A stretch of DNA of 64,000 nucleotides from Streptomyces sp. NP-1717 (GTDB taxonomy: Bacteria > Actinomycetota > Actinomycetes > Streptomycetales > Streptomycetaceae), in the NCBI RefSeq assembly GCF_022695985.1, contig NZ_JAAPBF010000004.1, positions 1 through 64,000 of the forward strand. Direction: 5' to 3'. The number at the start of each line of letters is the position of its first letter. Position 1 is the first letter of the stretch. A program made the translations under genes and the position numbers. Shown here piece after piece: positions 24,565 to 32,230 of this stretch. A model generated the notes under the pieces. It worked only from the letters and a program-made list of their open reading frames with translations. It had not been told where the DNA came from and did not search any database.

Positions 24565-25161
24565 TCATGCAGTGGAGGCTGGCGGGTCGATGCGGGTGGC
24601 TGTCCTGCCGGTCACAGCCGCCCACCACTGGCCGTCACTGTCACGGAAGTGGATCTTCACGGCGGGCTTGCTCGGGAGTCGGGGGACGTGTGCCCCGTTT
24701 TCGTCCAGGAGCCACAGGGCGACGGTCACGTCAGTGCCCGGATGCAGCAGCGACCAGGACGTGGTGGACAAGCTGCGACCGACGTTGGGGTTCGGCTTCC
24801 ACGACCGCCATGGCCCCACTTCCTCCGGTGTGACGTCGGTCAGCTGTATATCTGTGACGGTCCTCAGGCTGTCGTTGGTGATCCGTACGGCCAGCGACCC
24901 GCCGTTGTTCGTCAATCCGATCTGGACCTTCTCAGCCTCCCGCTGCGCTGACTGCTCTGTCTCGGCTGCCTCCTGCTGCTCTTTGGCGGTCTGTCGATCC
25001 ATCTGCTGCCGGGTCAGCTGATTGGCTTCCTTGGCGGCAGCCAACTGTTCCTTGGCCGCGTCCGCGGATGATTTGGCGGTCTTGGCCTGGTGGATGCTGA
25101 CGAAGGCCGCGGCAGCGGATATGACGACTGCGGCAAGAGCGATTCCGGTCTCTGTATCCAT
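24565..25161 (-). CDS. Membrane-anchored coiled-coil protein, 198 aa
   Basis: A single N-terminal membrane helix (GIALAAVVISAAAAFVSIHQ) is followed by a coiled coil of about 60 residues rich in Ala, Glu and Gln (AKSSADAAKEQLAAAKEANQ). A beta-rich C-terminal half follows, with LTNNGGSLAVRITNDSLRTV and DVTVALWLLDENGAHVP. The layout suggests a type II inner-membrane protein with an outside beta domain. I do not recognise the family. It stands alone between the broken CoiA-like gene and a replication-relaxation fragment. Confidence 0.65.
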   Translation of the reverse strand: MDTETGIALAAVVISAAAAFVSIHQAKTAKSSADAAKEQLAAAKEANQLTRQQMDRQTAKEQQEAAETEQSAQREAEKVQIGLTNNGGSLAVRITNDSLRTVTDIQLTDVTPEEVGPWRSWKPNPNVGRSLSTTSWSLLHPGTDVTVALWLLDENGAHVPRLPSKPAVKIHFRDSDGQWWAAVTGRTATRIDPPASTA

Positions 25162-25429
25162 GGCGGAACGCTACCGGGGACCGTGCCATCTGGATGAGCA
25201 CCGCCAGGCTTCCCAGCAGGCCGTCGTTGGTGGACCGGAGCGTCGATAGGCACGACCGCCATCGGCCTCGTCCGGTGTGCCACGAGACGTGGACGTTGCC
25301 GTAGTTCCTCACTTGTCCCTGCGACTGGCCCACCCTCCTCTTGCTGCTGGGCATCCTCGGTCGCTCTCCCGACTACTTCCGCCCCCTGTGGCAGGCCGCC
25401 ACCGAGCACCCACCCTCGTAGAGCTCGCC

Positions 25430-26071
25430 ATGGAGTGGCCGGAGCGGCGGGCGCCGCGGCTGGTGTCCGATCCGGTGGCCGCGCGGCTGCGGGCCGGGCA
25501 CACCCTGGCGGTGACCGAGACCGCGCTCGCGTTCCTCGAGGACGCCCGGCGCCGCGGCGAGACGTGCCTGCCGCTGGACTGGATACCCGAAGTCCACCAC
25601 CCGATCGGCAACAGCGAGGCGGTCACCCCGGACGCCCTGCTGTACTACGACTCCGGCGACGCGATGCTGCGGGCGTTCGTCGAAGTCGACCGCGCCACCA
25701 TGGGCCCCGAACGCCTCGCCGCCAAGCTCACCGCCTACGCCCGCCTCCACCGCCACATACCCACGCCCGCCCCCGGCCGCCGGCCGCACCTCACCATCCA
25801 GGACACGCAAGAGACGTGGAAGCGGCACTATCCGCTCTTCCCCCGACTGCTGTTCGTCCTGGACGCCACCGGCCCCGCAGGTGTCGAGAACCGCATCCAC
25901 GCCCTGCACGCCCACACCGCCGACCCGGCGGTGAACACCTTCCTGCGTCACGTCCCGGCCCTCGCCGCCCCACTCACCGACCTACGCGAACACGGGCCCT
26001 CCGCGCCGGTATGGCGACCGGTCCGCGCCCCCGGCCGGAAGGTCGACTGGATGCACCCACACCGCCCATGA
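25430..26071 (+). pseudogene. Replication-relaxation family gene, C-terminal half (locus B2)
   Basis: From MEWPERRAPRLVSDPVAARL the frame continues through HTLAVTETALAFLEDARRRG, EAVTPDALLYYDSGDAMLRA, FVEVDRATMGPERLAAKLTA and YPLFPRLLFVLDATG. This is the nuclease-like second half of the family. The N-terminal HTH is missing. The in-frame sequence before it (25277-25427) is unrelated. Exactly the missing half, ending in the same AMEWPE, lies at 20359-20610, so the two may be one gene split apart. It lacks the Cys4 tail. Confidence 0.72.
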
Positions 26072-26106
26072 GCGGCGGGACGGCCGGTCGCCCGCTCTGC
26101 CGTTCC

Positions 26107-26457
26107 TCAGCCCAGTGACAGGTCGCCCTGATCGTCCTTGATCTTCACCTTGACCCAGGCATTGCCGCTGCGGTGGCCGTCGCCGACGCCGATGACCTTG
26201 CACTCGAACTCCCGGCCCGTCTCGACGGGGATGGAAGCGGGGCAGCTGACATCGTCGATGGTCGGGGGCTTGGCGAAGTCGGCGGAGTTGACGTTGTTGA
26301 GCACGGCCCGCGCCAGCGCGTCCTGATCCAGAACGCGCTGCGGCTGCACGGCGGGACTCCCGGCCAACAACATGATGGTGAAAGTGAGCGCACAACAGGC
26401 GATCACGGCCAGGGAGAGCGCGATGACGGTACGGGCGAAGCTGCGTTGATCAGTCAC
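26107..26457 (-). CDS. DUF4333-domain membrane-anchored protein
   Basis: The GTG start at 26457 gives a 116-residue protein. One membrane segment (VIALSLAVIACCALTFTIML) precedes a DUF4333-like domain with two cysteines: DDVSCPASIPVETGREFECK. The C-terminus is GNAWVKVKIKDDQGDLSLG. In this actinobacterial family the conserved CP..(I/V)..G..F.C motif probably forms a disulfide outside the membrane. Function is unknown. Confidence 0.7.
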   Translation of the reverse strand: MTDQRSFARTVIALSLAVIACCALTFTIMLLAGSPAVQPQRVLDQDALARAVLNNVNSADFAKPPTIDDVSCPASIPVETGREFECKVIGVGDGHRSGNAWVKVKIKDDQGDLSLG

Positions 26458-26728
26458 GAGGACAGTCCTATCCGGCTGTCCGTGCTCATACAAGCCGTGT
26501 GGTGACGTGAAGTTGTCTCTCGCTCCCCGCGGAGTTCCCGCACCACTCCCTGCGCGACCGGAGAGGAGATTGTGCACCCCCTCAGAGCGAGGAGTCCGGA
26601 CCCATCGGCAGGCTCGTGATCGCCCCGACCACGGCCCCGCTCCCCTCGCCTCATCCCAGGCATCCCAGGCCTCCAACTGCCGCCGCCAGCGCGGGCTTGC
26701 CCAGGGTCGCCTTTGCGGAGCGGTGTCT

Positions 26729-26905
26729 TCAGGGGATGAGGACCACGGCCGCGCTGAGGATGTCGGCGTGGTCGAACGCCAGCCGTTCCGGCAGGTTCTT
26801 CAGGGGCCACCAGCGGGCGGTGTCCACGAGGCGGATCTCGACGCGTGGAACCGACGCGGCCAGCGCCGTGCAAAGCTTCCGCTTGCCGTCGATCTCCTCA
26901 CGCAT
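26729..26905 (-). pseudogene. NUDIX hydrolase C-terminal fragment
   Basis: The frame reads REEIDGKRKLCTALAASVPR, then VDTARWWPLKNLPERLAFDH and ADILSAAVVLIP, then stop. The ARWWPL..LP..LAFDH block is the end of ADP-ribose-pyrophosphatase-like NUDIX proteins. The NUDIX box is absent. A second truncated NUDIX gene with the same tail motif lies at 31294-31617. Confidence 0.65.
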
Positions 26906-26956
26906 CAGCGATTCGGGGGTGCCCGACTGTCAGGCCAGGCGGAGAGCAGGGACGGG

Positions 26957-27490
26957 TCAGCCCACCTCGATGCGATCGATGAGCTCCTGCACGGCGATCA
27001 TGTCCAGGTAGGCGTGGCTGCGCATGACGCGGCCGCCCAATAGCTGCCAGACCCAGCAGTACTCGTTGTGGTACTCGACACCGTCGATCGCCGCCGCGTC
27101 GCCGTAGAAGCGGATGATCACGGTGTCGCCGTCAGTCCACAGATCCTGGACTGTCATCACGAGCGTCGACGCCAGACGATCCATGATCGGTGCCGACCCC
27201 TCCGCGAGGAAGTCGGCTTTGGACGTATATGTGCGCCCGTTGACGATCGTCCACTCGACATCGTCGTGAAGGATCTCGTAGATGTCGCCGCCGGCGTTCT
27301 GCCGCTCGAAGGCCCGGGCCACCGCCGCCCTGTTGCGGCGTTCCCGAGCCGGTCGGCAGGACCGCGCCGCGTCGACGTCCTCGTGCGGTCCTGCCGAGGC
27401 GGTGGCGGTCCCGGCCACCATCGTCAGCCCGCTGGTGACCCCTGCCGTCACGAATGCGCGCCGGCTCTGCCGTGAAGTGCCGTTCGTCAT
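26957..27490 (-). CDS. Exported SnoaL/NTF2-like protein
   Basis: The 177-residue protein has a Tat-type signal (RQSRRAFVTAGVTSGLTMVA, then ATASA) and a SnoaL/NTF2-like cone fold. Marks of the fold are RAFERQNAGGDIYEILHDDV, EWTIVNGRTYTSKADFLAEG and EYCWVWQLLGGRVMRSHAYL. Members bind or isomerise small ligands. The start overlaps the stop of the upstream lipoprotein gene as ATGA, making it the third gene of a three-gene coupled unit led by the XRE regulator. Confidence 0.8.
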   Translation of the reverse strand: MTNGTSRQSRRAFVTAGVTSGLTMVAGTATASAGPHEDVDAARSCRPARERRNRAAVARAFERQNAGGDIYEILHDDVEWTIVNGRTYTSKADFLAEGSAPIMDRLASTLVMTVQDLWTDGDTVIIRFYGDAAAIDGVEYHNEYCWVWQLLGGRVMRSHAYLDMIAVQELIDRIEVG

Positions 27491-27969
27491 CGTTCATCCC
27501 TGGCTCGTCGGTGTGTGTCGCTGCCCTCGCGGTAGAAGACGTAGCCCGCGTGGTGCAGTACGTCTGCGTCGAACATCCCGTCCGCGCTGAATCCGGTGTC
27601 GTCGGCGTACTCGATCCTGGTCCCGGAGATCCGATAGGAACCCGTGTAGGCGTTCTCTCGCTCTCCGCGGGCCTCGTCGTAGCGGCCTTCCGCGCGCAGT
27701 TCCTGGCGGATGTGCCCATCGGCCGTCACCCACATCCCGACGTACGGGTGCGGCGACGCGTCCGCCGCCCCGGCCGGACGCGTCCCCGCTGTCGGTCTGG
27801 GCGGTGTCGGCGTCGCGGGTGTCAGGGGCTCCTGCCGGCTGCGCTGCGCGGCGTCGTCAGGACCTGCGGGTCTTCCGCTGTCCGGCTTTACGGAGCACGC
27901 GGCGAGACCTCCGGCGAGGAGGACGGCGACGCATGAGCGGCTGACCACGGTTTCGAGGCGGGCCCTCAC
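27487..27969 (-). CDS. Lipoprotein with Atu4866 domain
   Basis: The signal peptide ends in lipobox LAAC with Cys at residue 25. A Pro/Thr/Ala linker follows, then an Atu4866-type domain of about 75 residues (YVGMWVTADGHIRQELRAEG, YDEARGERENAYTGSYRISG, TGFSADGMFDADVLHHAGYV). It is presumably anchored outside the membrane. Both ends overlap neighbours by 4 bp. The same domain forms the C-terminus of the divergent protein at 28923-29678, which links the two operons functionally. Confidence 0.8.
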   Translation of the reverse strand: MRARLETVVSRSCVAVLLAGGLAACSVKPDSGRPAGPDDAAQRSRQEPLTPATPTPPRPTAGTRPAGAADASPHPYVGMWVTADGHIRQELRAEGRYDEARGERENAYTGSYRISGTRIEYADDTGFSADGMFDADVLHHAGYVFYREGSDTHRRARDER

Positions 27970-28820
27970 GAGGTCCTGCCGCGTGAGCCGTTCCGGTGCC
28001 CGGGGCGAGTCGCCGCCAGCGAGCCGAGCAGGCGCAGCGCGTCGGCGGTCCGGGTGCCCTCCTGGGCGTGATAGACGATCAGCTGCTGCCCGGGGGCGGA
28101 GCGTATGTCGAAGGCATGCATGCGCAGGGTGAGTTCGCCTACGTCGGGATGCAGCAGAACCTTTGCGGCGTCACTCTTGCCCCGTGCGTCTCGTCTCTGC
28201 CAGAGGTCGGCGAACTCGCGGCTGTTCTCCGTGGCCGTCCGCAGCACGTCGTGGATCCGCGGGTCGTGCGGTCGGGCGCCCTCAAGGAAACGGAATCCCG
28301 CGACCGCGTTGGCTGCGGCCGTCTCCCAGTCGGCGTAGAACGAACGTGCCGACGGGTCGACGAACATCGCGAGCAGCAGGTTCGCACCGGGGTGGAGGTG
28401 CTTGAAGACCGCGCGCCCCAACGTGTTCGCGGCCAGGACGTCGTAGGCGCGTCCCAGGATCAGGGCCGGCGTGTGGTCCCACAGCTCGGCCAGTGCCAGC
28501 AGTTGCGGAACCGCACGCTCGATGCTGCCCTCGTGGCGCGGGAGCGGGGTCATCCCCGCGACCCGGTACAGGTGCAGCCGGCCGTCGTCGTCCAGCAGCA
28601 GCGCCTCGCTCAGGGCATCCAGGACCTGCGGAGACGGCCGCCGCTCACGGCCCTGCTCCAGGCGCAGGTAGTAGTCGACGCTGATACGGGCCAGCATCGC
28701 GACCTCTTCGCGGCGCAGGCCGGGGACGCGTCGTCGCCCGTCCTCGGGCAGACCGACGTCGGGCGGCGCCACCTGCGCGCGCCGGCTCCGCAGGTAGTCA
28801 CCCAGTCTCGTGGTCGTCAT
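27966..28820 (-). CDS. XRE-family regulator with MmyB-like ligand domain
   Basis: The 284-residue protein has an N-terminal HTH with RRVPGLRREEVAMLARISVD and YYLRLEQGRERRPSPQVLDA. The MmyB-like sensor domain follows: WDHTPALILGRAYDVLAANT, FVDPSARSFYADWETAAANA, LTLRMHAFDIRSAPGQQLIV. I chose the ATG at 28820 because the HTH starts right after it. The gene is divergent from the amidohydrolase-like pair, with about 100 bp between the starts. It likely controls both directions. Its stop overlaps the lipoprotein start. Confidence 0.88.
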   Translation of the reverse strand: MTTTRLGDYLRSRRAQVAPPDVGLPEDGRRRVPGLRREEVAMLARISVDYYLRLEQGRERRPSPQVLDALSEALLLDDDGRLHLYRVAGMTPLPRHEGSIERAVPQLLALAELWDHTPALILGRAYDVLAANTLGRAVFKHLHPGANLLLAMFVDPSARSFYADWETAAANAVAGFRFLEGARPHDPRIHDVLRTATENSREFADLWQRRDARGKSDAAKVLLHPDVGELTLRMHAFDIRSAPGQQLIVYHAQEGTRTADALRLLGSLAATRPGHRNGSRGRTS

Positions 28821-28922
28821 GTCGGTCAGGCTAGGTCTCCCGGCGGCCGGGAGCCTGGTCCCAGTGCTCCCAGGACGGACGCGGTCTTCTCCCGTCCCTC
28901 GGCCCGGTCGAGGGTGGAGGAC

Positions 28923-29678
28923 ATGACCGACATCCCCGCCACCTTCACCGCCGCTGACCTTGATGCCGTCCTCGCGGGCGCCGATCGTCCGCTGCTGCTG
29001 ACCGATGCCACCGTGCACACCCTTGACCCCGTCATCGGGACCCTGCTCCACGCCGACGTGCTGATCGGCGCAGGGCTCGTGGTCGGTGTCGGCCCGGGCA
29101 TCGTCACCGCCGCCGCCGACGACGGCGCTGTGGTGGTCCCTGCCACGGGTGCCACGATCTTCCCCGCCGTTCTCGATCTGAGCGCCGCGCTCGCGGGCGC
29201 AGCACGCACAGAGGGTCCGGGCACGCTCGCTCCGGGCGCCCCGGCGCACCTCGCCGTCCTCGACGACGCCGACGCGGCGGACCTGCCCACGGCGCTGCGT
29301 GCCGCGCTGACCGGTCCGGGGCGGCTGCGCGCGGTCCTGCGCGACGGCGTGCCCATCGCGTGGGACGGGGCCGCGCTCGCCCCGGCGCCGCAGCGCCCCG
29401 CGACGACGGGCGCCGACGGAGGCGGCGCGGGCCGCGCCGGCCCGGACCGGATCGGCGTCTGGGTCGACACCGAGGGCTTCCTGCACCAGGAGCTGACCGC
29501 CGACGCCCGCTACGACGAGACCCGAGGCGGGCGCCTGCACGCGTTCCAGGGCCGCTACTGGATCGACGGCGACCGCATCGACTACCTCGACGACCTCGGA
29601 TTCTGGGCCTTCGGCCGATTCGAGGGGGACACCCTGCACCACGCCGGCTACACGATGCGTCGGAGGGACACCCGATGA
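28923..29678 (+). CDS. Barrel-less amidohydrolase-like domain fused to Atu4866 domain
   Basis: The N-terminal 140 residues follow the composite beta-domain of amidohydrolases (LLLTDATVHTLDPVIGTLLH, ADVLIGAGLVVGVGPGI ... LAPGAPAHLAVLDD). Where the active enzyme next door has VAPGFVDTHRH, this one has GATIFPAVLDL, so the HxH metal site is absent. The TIM barrel is missing too. The C-terminal 75 residues are an Atu4866 domain (IGVWVDTEGFLHQELTADAR, DDLGFWAFGRFEGDTLHHAG). It is probably a binding or partner protein, not an enzyme. Its stop overlaps the next start as ATGA. Confidence 0.75.
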   Translation: MTDIPATFTAADLDAVLAGADRPLLLTDATVHTLDPVIGTLLHADVLIGAGLVVGVGPGIVTAAADDGAVVVPATGATIFPAVLDLSAALAGAARTEGPGTLAPGAPAHLAVLDDADAADLPTALRAALTGPGRLRAVLRDGVPIAWDGAALAPAPQRPATTGADGGGAGRAGPDRIGVWVDTEGFLHQELTADARYDETRGGRLHAFQGRYWIDGDRIDYLDDLGFWAFGRFEGDTLHHAGYTMRRRDTR

Positions 29679-31126
29679 CAGAGCACCTTCTGGTCACGCT
29701 CAAGGCGCTCACCGCCGCGGAGCGTGATCCGGACCGCCTCGTCCTGCTCACCGGCGGCACCGTGGTGACCATGGATCCTTCGCTCGGGACCGTCGAGCGC
29801 GCCGACGTGCTCCTGCGCGGTGACCGGATCGCGGAGGTCGGCCGTGGCCTGACAGCGGCGAACGCGGTCGTCATCGACGTGTCGGGGTCCATCGTCGCGC
29901 CCGGGTTCGTGGACACCCATCGGCACGCGTGGCAGGCCCAGATGCGGCGCACCATACCCGACGTCGACGACCTCGTGGGCTATCTCCAGTCCACGCTCGT
30001 GCGGGTCGCGCCGCTGTACGAGCCGCACGACATGTACGTCGGAACGCGCTTGGCGGCCCTCACCGCACTGGACGGCGGGATCACCACGATGCTCGACTTC
30101 TCCCACAACTCCCGCACCCGCGAGCACTCCGACGCCGCGATCACCGGGTTGCTCGACGCCGGCATCCGCGGCGTGCACGCGTCGATGAGCCCGCATTTCG
30201 GCGACTGGGACCAGCAGTGGCCGCACGACCTGGCAAGGCTTCGGTCGGCCTACTTCTCCACCGACGACCAACTCCTCACGCTGCGACTCGCCGCTCTCGC
30301 CACCCCCGAGATCGCCGGGGCGCGTCTCGCCTATGACCACGACCTGGCCCGGGTCGCGGCGGACCTCGACATCGGAGTGAGCCTCGACGCCGTGTTCGGG
30401 GCGGTGGCATCCGAGGCGATCGTGCGGTGGGAGCGGGACGGACTGCTCGGGCCGCACATCGAGTCGATTCACTCGACGGCCCTGTCCGCCGACGCGTGGT
30501 CCGCGATGCGCGACACGGGCGTCACCGTGTCGCTCGCGCCGACCTCCGACACACAGATCGGCCTCGAAGATGCCGTCCCGCCCGTCGACGAGGCGCTTGA
30601 GCACGGCATCCGGCCCGGCCTGTCGGTCGATGTCGAGGTCGCGCTCGCGTCGGACATGTTCACGCAGATGCGCACCCTGCTCGCCGTCCAGCGCATGCGC
30701 GCCGTCCACGCCGTCTACGGCACCGACGACGAGCCCGTACGCATCACGACGCGCGACGTCCTGGACTTCGCGACGCTGTCCGGCGCCCGAACGCTCCGAC
30801 TCGATGATGCCACCGGGTCGATCACACCCGGGAAGCACGCGGATCTCATCGTCGTCGACGCCGAGGGCCTCAACACCATGCCGCTGCACGATCCGATCGG
30901 GACTCTCGTGCTCGGTGCCGACCGTGGCAACATCACCTCGGTCTGGGTCGCCGGCCGCGTCCGCAAGTGGGCCGGGCGCCTCGTCGGCGTCGACTTGGAC
31001 GACCTGCGTGCCCAGGTGCACGACTCGGTTGATTCCATCGCCGAACGGCTCACCCGGGATCACGGGCGCATGGGCGCGAGCGCTCACGACCGCACGAAAC
31101 ACGTCCGATCGCGGAGGCGAACGTAG
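29675..31126 (+). CDS. Amidohydrolase-family enzyme (TRZ/ATZ type)
   Basis: The 483-residue protein has the full amidohydrolase barrel. It has metal site APGFVDTHRHAWQ, a later histidine in IESIHSTALSADAWSAM, PTSDTQIG, and DVEVALASDMFTQMRTLLAV. The C-terminal composite domain is GSITPGKHADLIVVDAEGLN. It resembles SsnA/chlorohydrolase/guanine-deaminase relatives that hydrolyse C-N or C-Cl bonds of ring compounds. The ATG at 29675 overlaps the preceding stop. A strong hairpin follows at 31231. The unusual tail after HDRTKHVRSRRRT is basic. Confidence 0.85.
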   Translation: MTEHLLVTLKALTAAERDPDRLVLLTGGTVVTMDPSLGTVERADVLLRGDRIAEVGRGLTAANAVVIDVSGSIVAPGFVDTHRHAWQAQMRRTIPDVDDLVGYLQSTLVRVAPLYEPHDMYVGTRLAALTALDGGITTMLDFSHNSRTREHSDAAITGLLDAGIRGVHASMSPHFGDWDQQWPHDLARLRSAYFSTDDQLLTLRLAALATPEIAGARLAYDHDLARVAADLDIGVSLDAVFGAVASEAIVRWERDGLLGPHIESIHSTALSADAWSAMRDTGVTVSLAPTSDTQIGLEDAVPPVDEALEHGIRPGLSVDVEVALASDMFTQMRTLLAVQRMRAVHAVYGTDDEPVRITTRDVLDFATLSGARTLRLDDATGSITPGKHADLIVVDAEGLNTMPLHDPIGTLVLGADRGNITSVWVAGRVRKWAGRLVGVDLDDLRAQVHDSVDSIAERLTRDHGRMGASAHDRTKHVRSRRRT

Positions 31127-31230
31127 GTGCGGATACTCAGGTGGCAGTCGCTCCTGACGACATAGTTGACCTCAAAGCACCAAGCAACACCCTGTCGCAA
31201 GTCCTCCATGCGGTGGCGGCGGGTAACAGC

Positions 31231-31266
31231 TGCGGCCCGCCGACGTGTTCGGGTCGGCGGGCCGCA
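31231..31266. terminator. Bidirectional hairpin terminator
   Basis: Perfect inverted repeat tgcggcccgccga / tcggcgggccgca with a 10-nt loop. It lies between the amidohydrolase (ends 31126, plus) and the truncated NUDIX gene (ends 31294, minus) and can serve both. Confidence 0.85.
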
Positions 31267-31293
31267 ACTGTAGGGCGGGATGAGTCGAATCGG

Positions 31294-31617
31294 TCAGACC
31301 GTGCTGCGCGGCGCTTGGGCGTCCTTGAGGATCTGATCGTGGTCGAACGCGAGGTCCGGGAGCGCGTCCAGAGGCCACCAGCGGGCGTCGGAGGCGTCGT
31401 CCCCGGCCGCCGGCGGAACGGGCGTCGGCAGGGTGGCCGTGTAGGCGATGGTGACGACCCGGCCGCGGGGGTCGCGGCCGGGAGCGTGGTACGGGCCGAC
31501 CTGCCGGAGCTCGGCGGTGGAGAGCGAGATGGCGGTCTCCTCCTCCAGCTCACGCGCCGCAGCCTTCAGAATCTCCTCGCCGACGTTCACGTATCCACCG
31601 TTAGGAACAGTTCGCAT
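31294..31617 (-). pseudogene. N-terminally truncated NUDIX gene
   Basis: The 107-codon frame begins MRTVPNGGYVNVGEEILKAA and contains a near-complete NUDIX box (GYVNVGEEILKAAARELEEE, then TAI). The usual Gly after REUXEE is Ala here. It ends with DARWWPLDALPDLAFDHDQI. The first beta strands of the fold, about 30 residues, are missing, so it is probably inactive. Its tail motif resembles the shorter NUDIX scrap at 26729-26905. Upstream sequence gives no continuation. Confidence 0.6.
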
Positions 31618-32218
31618 GTCTCAGAGCCGCTGTTGTCTCAACGGATCCATTTCAGAGATGTGCAGGGCATCCGTCGACACGTAACCGGGGGTGTCTCACG
31701 CTGAGCGACAAATTTTGCCTTGCTGTGACCTCGTGATCCGTGGACCGGGTCGGATCAGCACCGCCTGGGTGCTCTCACGGCCTCGGTACTGGTGAGCTCG
31801 CGTATTCAACTGTCGCCCCTGCTCCCGGTGTACAAGGACAAGTCTTACTCTCTGTAGCTAGTTGGCACAGTGGCTAGGGCGACTCGCGGCAGTTGAATGG
31901 CGAGCTCACCAGCACCAAACCCGGGATCAGGTCAGCGAAGCCGTTGTTGTTCACGGCGAGTTCGCGGCCGACCCGGCAGCCAACTTCACCCGCCGCTCCA
32001 ACGCCCACGTCAGCCCGTCCGCCATCAACAGCCCCTCCCTGTAGCGGATCTCCCTACCCGAGCGTGCGAGGCGGCTGAGGCCAAGAGCAGGCGTCCGGCC
32101 ATGCCGGACGGGCACCAGCTCCAGTCACGGGGAGCAGCCAGATAGGTTTGGCTGGTCAACGTCAACTCCGGTTCAAGGATGATTCGGGAAACTACGGCCT
32201 TGGCGTGGTCACGACTCG
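31618..32218. other. 600-bp non-coding or degenerate stretch
   Basis: Apart from the inverted repeat at 31789-31912, a plus-strand frame near 31930-32044 reads VSEAVVVHGEFAADPAANFT and NAHVSPSAINSPSL before a stop. It looks like the tail of a lost protein. I see no tRNA or other RNA gene here. Confidence 0.4.
31789..31912. repeat. Imperfect inverted repeat flanking about 65 bp
   Basis: The left arm at 31789-31815 reads ctggtgagctcgc, gt, attcaactg, then tcg. The right arm at 31880-31912 is its reverse complement with small gaps (cagttgaat, g, gcgagctcaccag). The two ctggtgagctcgc and attcaactg blocks match exactly. Such arms could be ends of a miniature mobile element, an integration or recombination site, or a regulatory RNA hairpin. 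Confidence 0.55.
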
Positions 32219-32224
32219 TATAAT
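32219..32224 (+). promoter_or_regulatory. Perfect -10 box, probable leaderless start
   Basis: TATAAT occurs with its last base 6 nt before the ATG at 32231. A transcript would then begin at or next to the start codon, with no room for a ribosome site and none visible. No clear -35 is seen at the usual distance. Confidence 0.5.
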
Positions 32225-32230
32225 CCTGCT

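Noticed and set aside
31850..31915. tRNA-like look of gtagctagttggcacagtggct
   Set aside because: No acceptor or T-arm pairing could be drawn, and the sequence is explained by the inverted-repeat arm.
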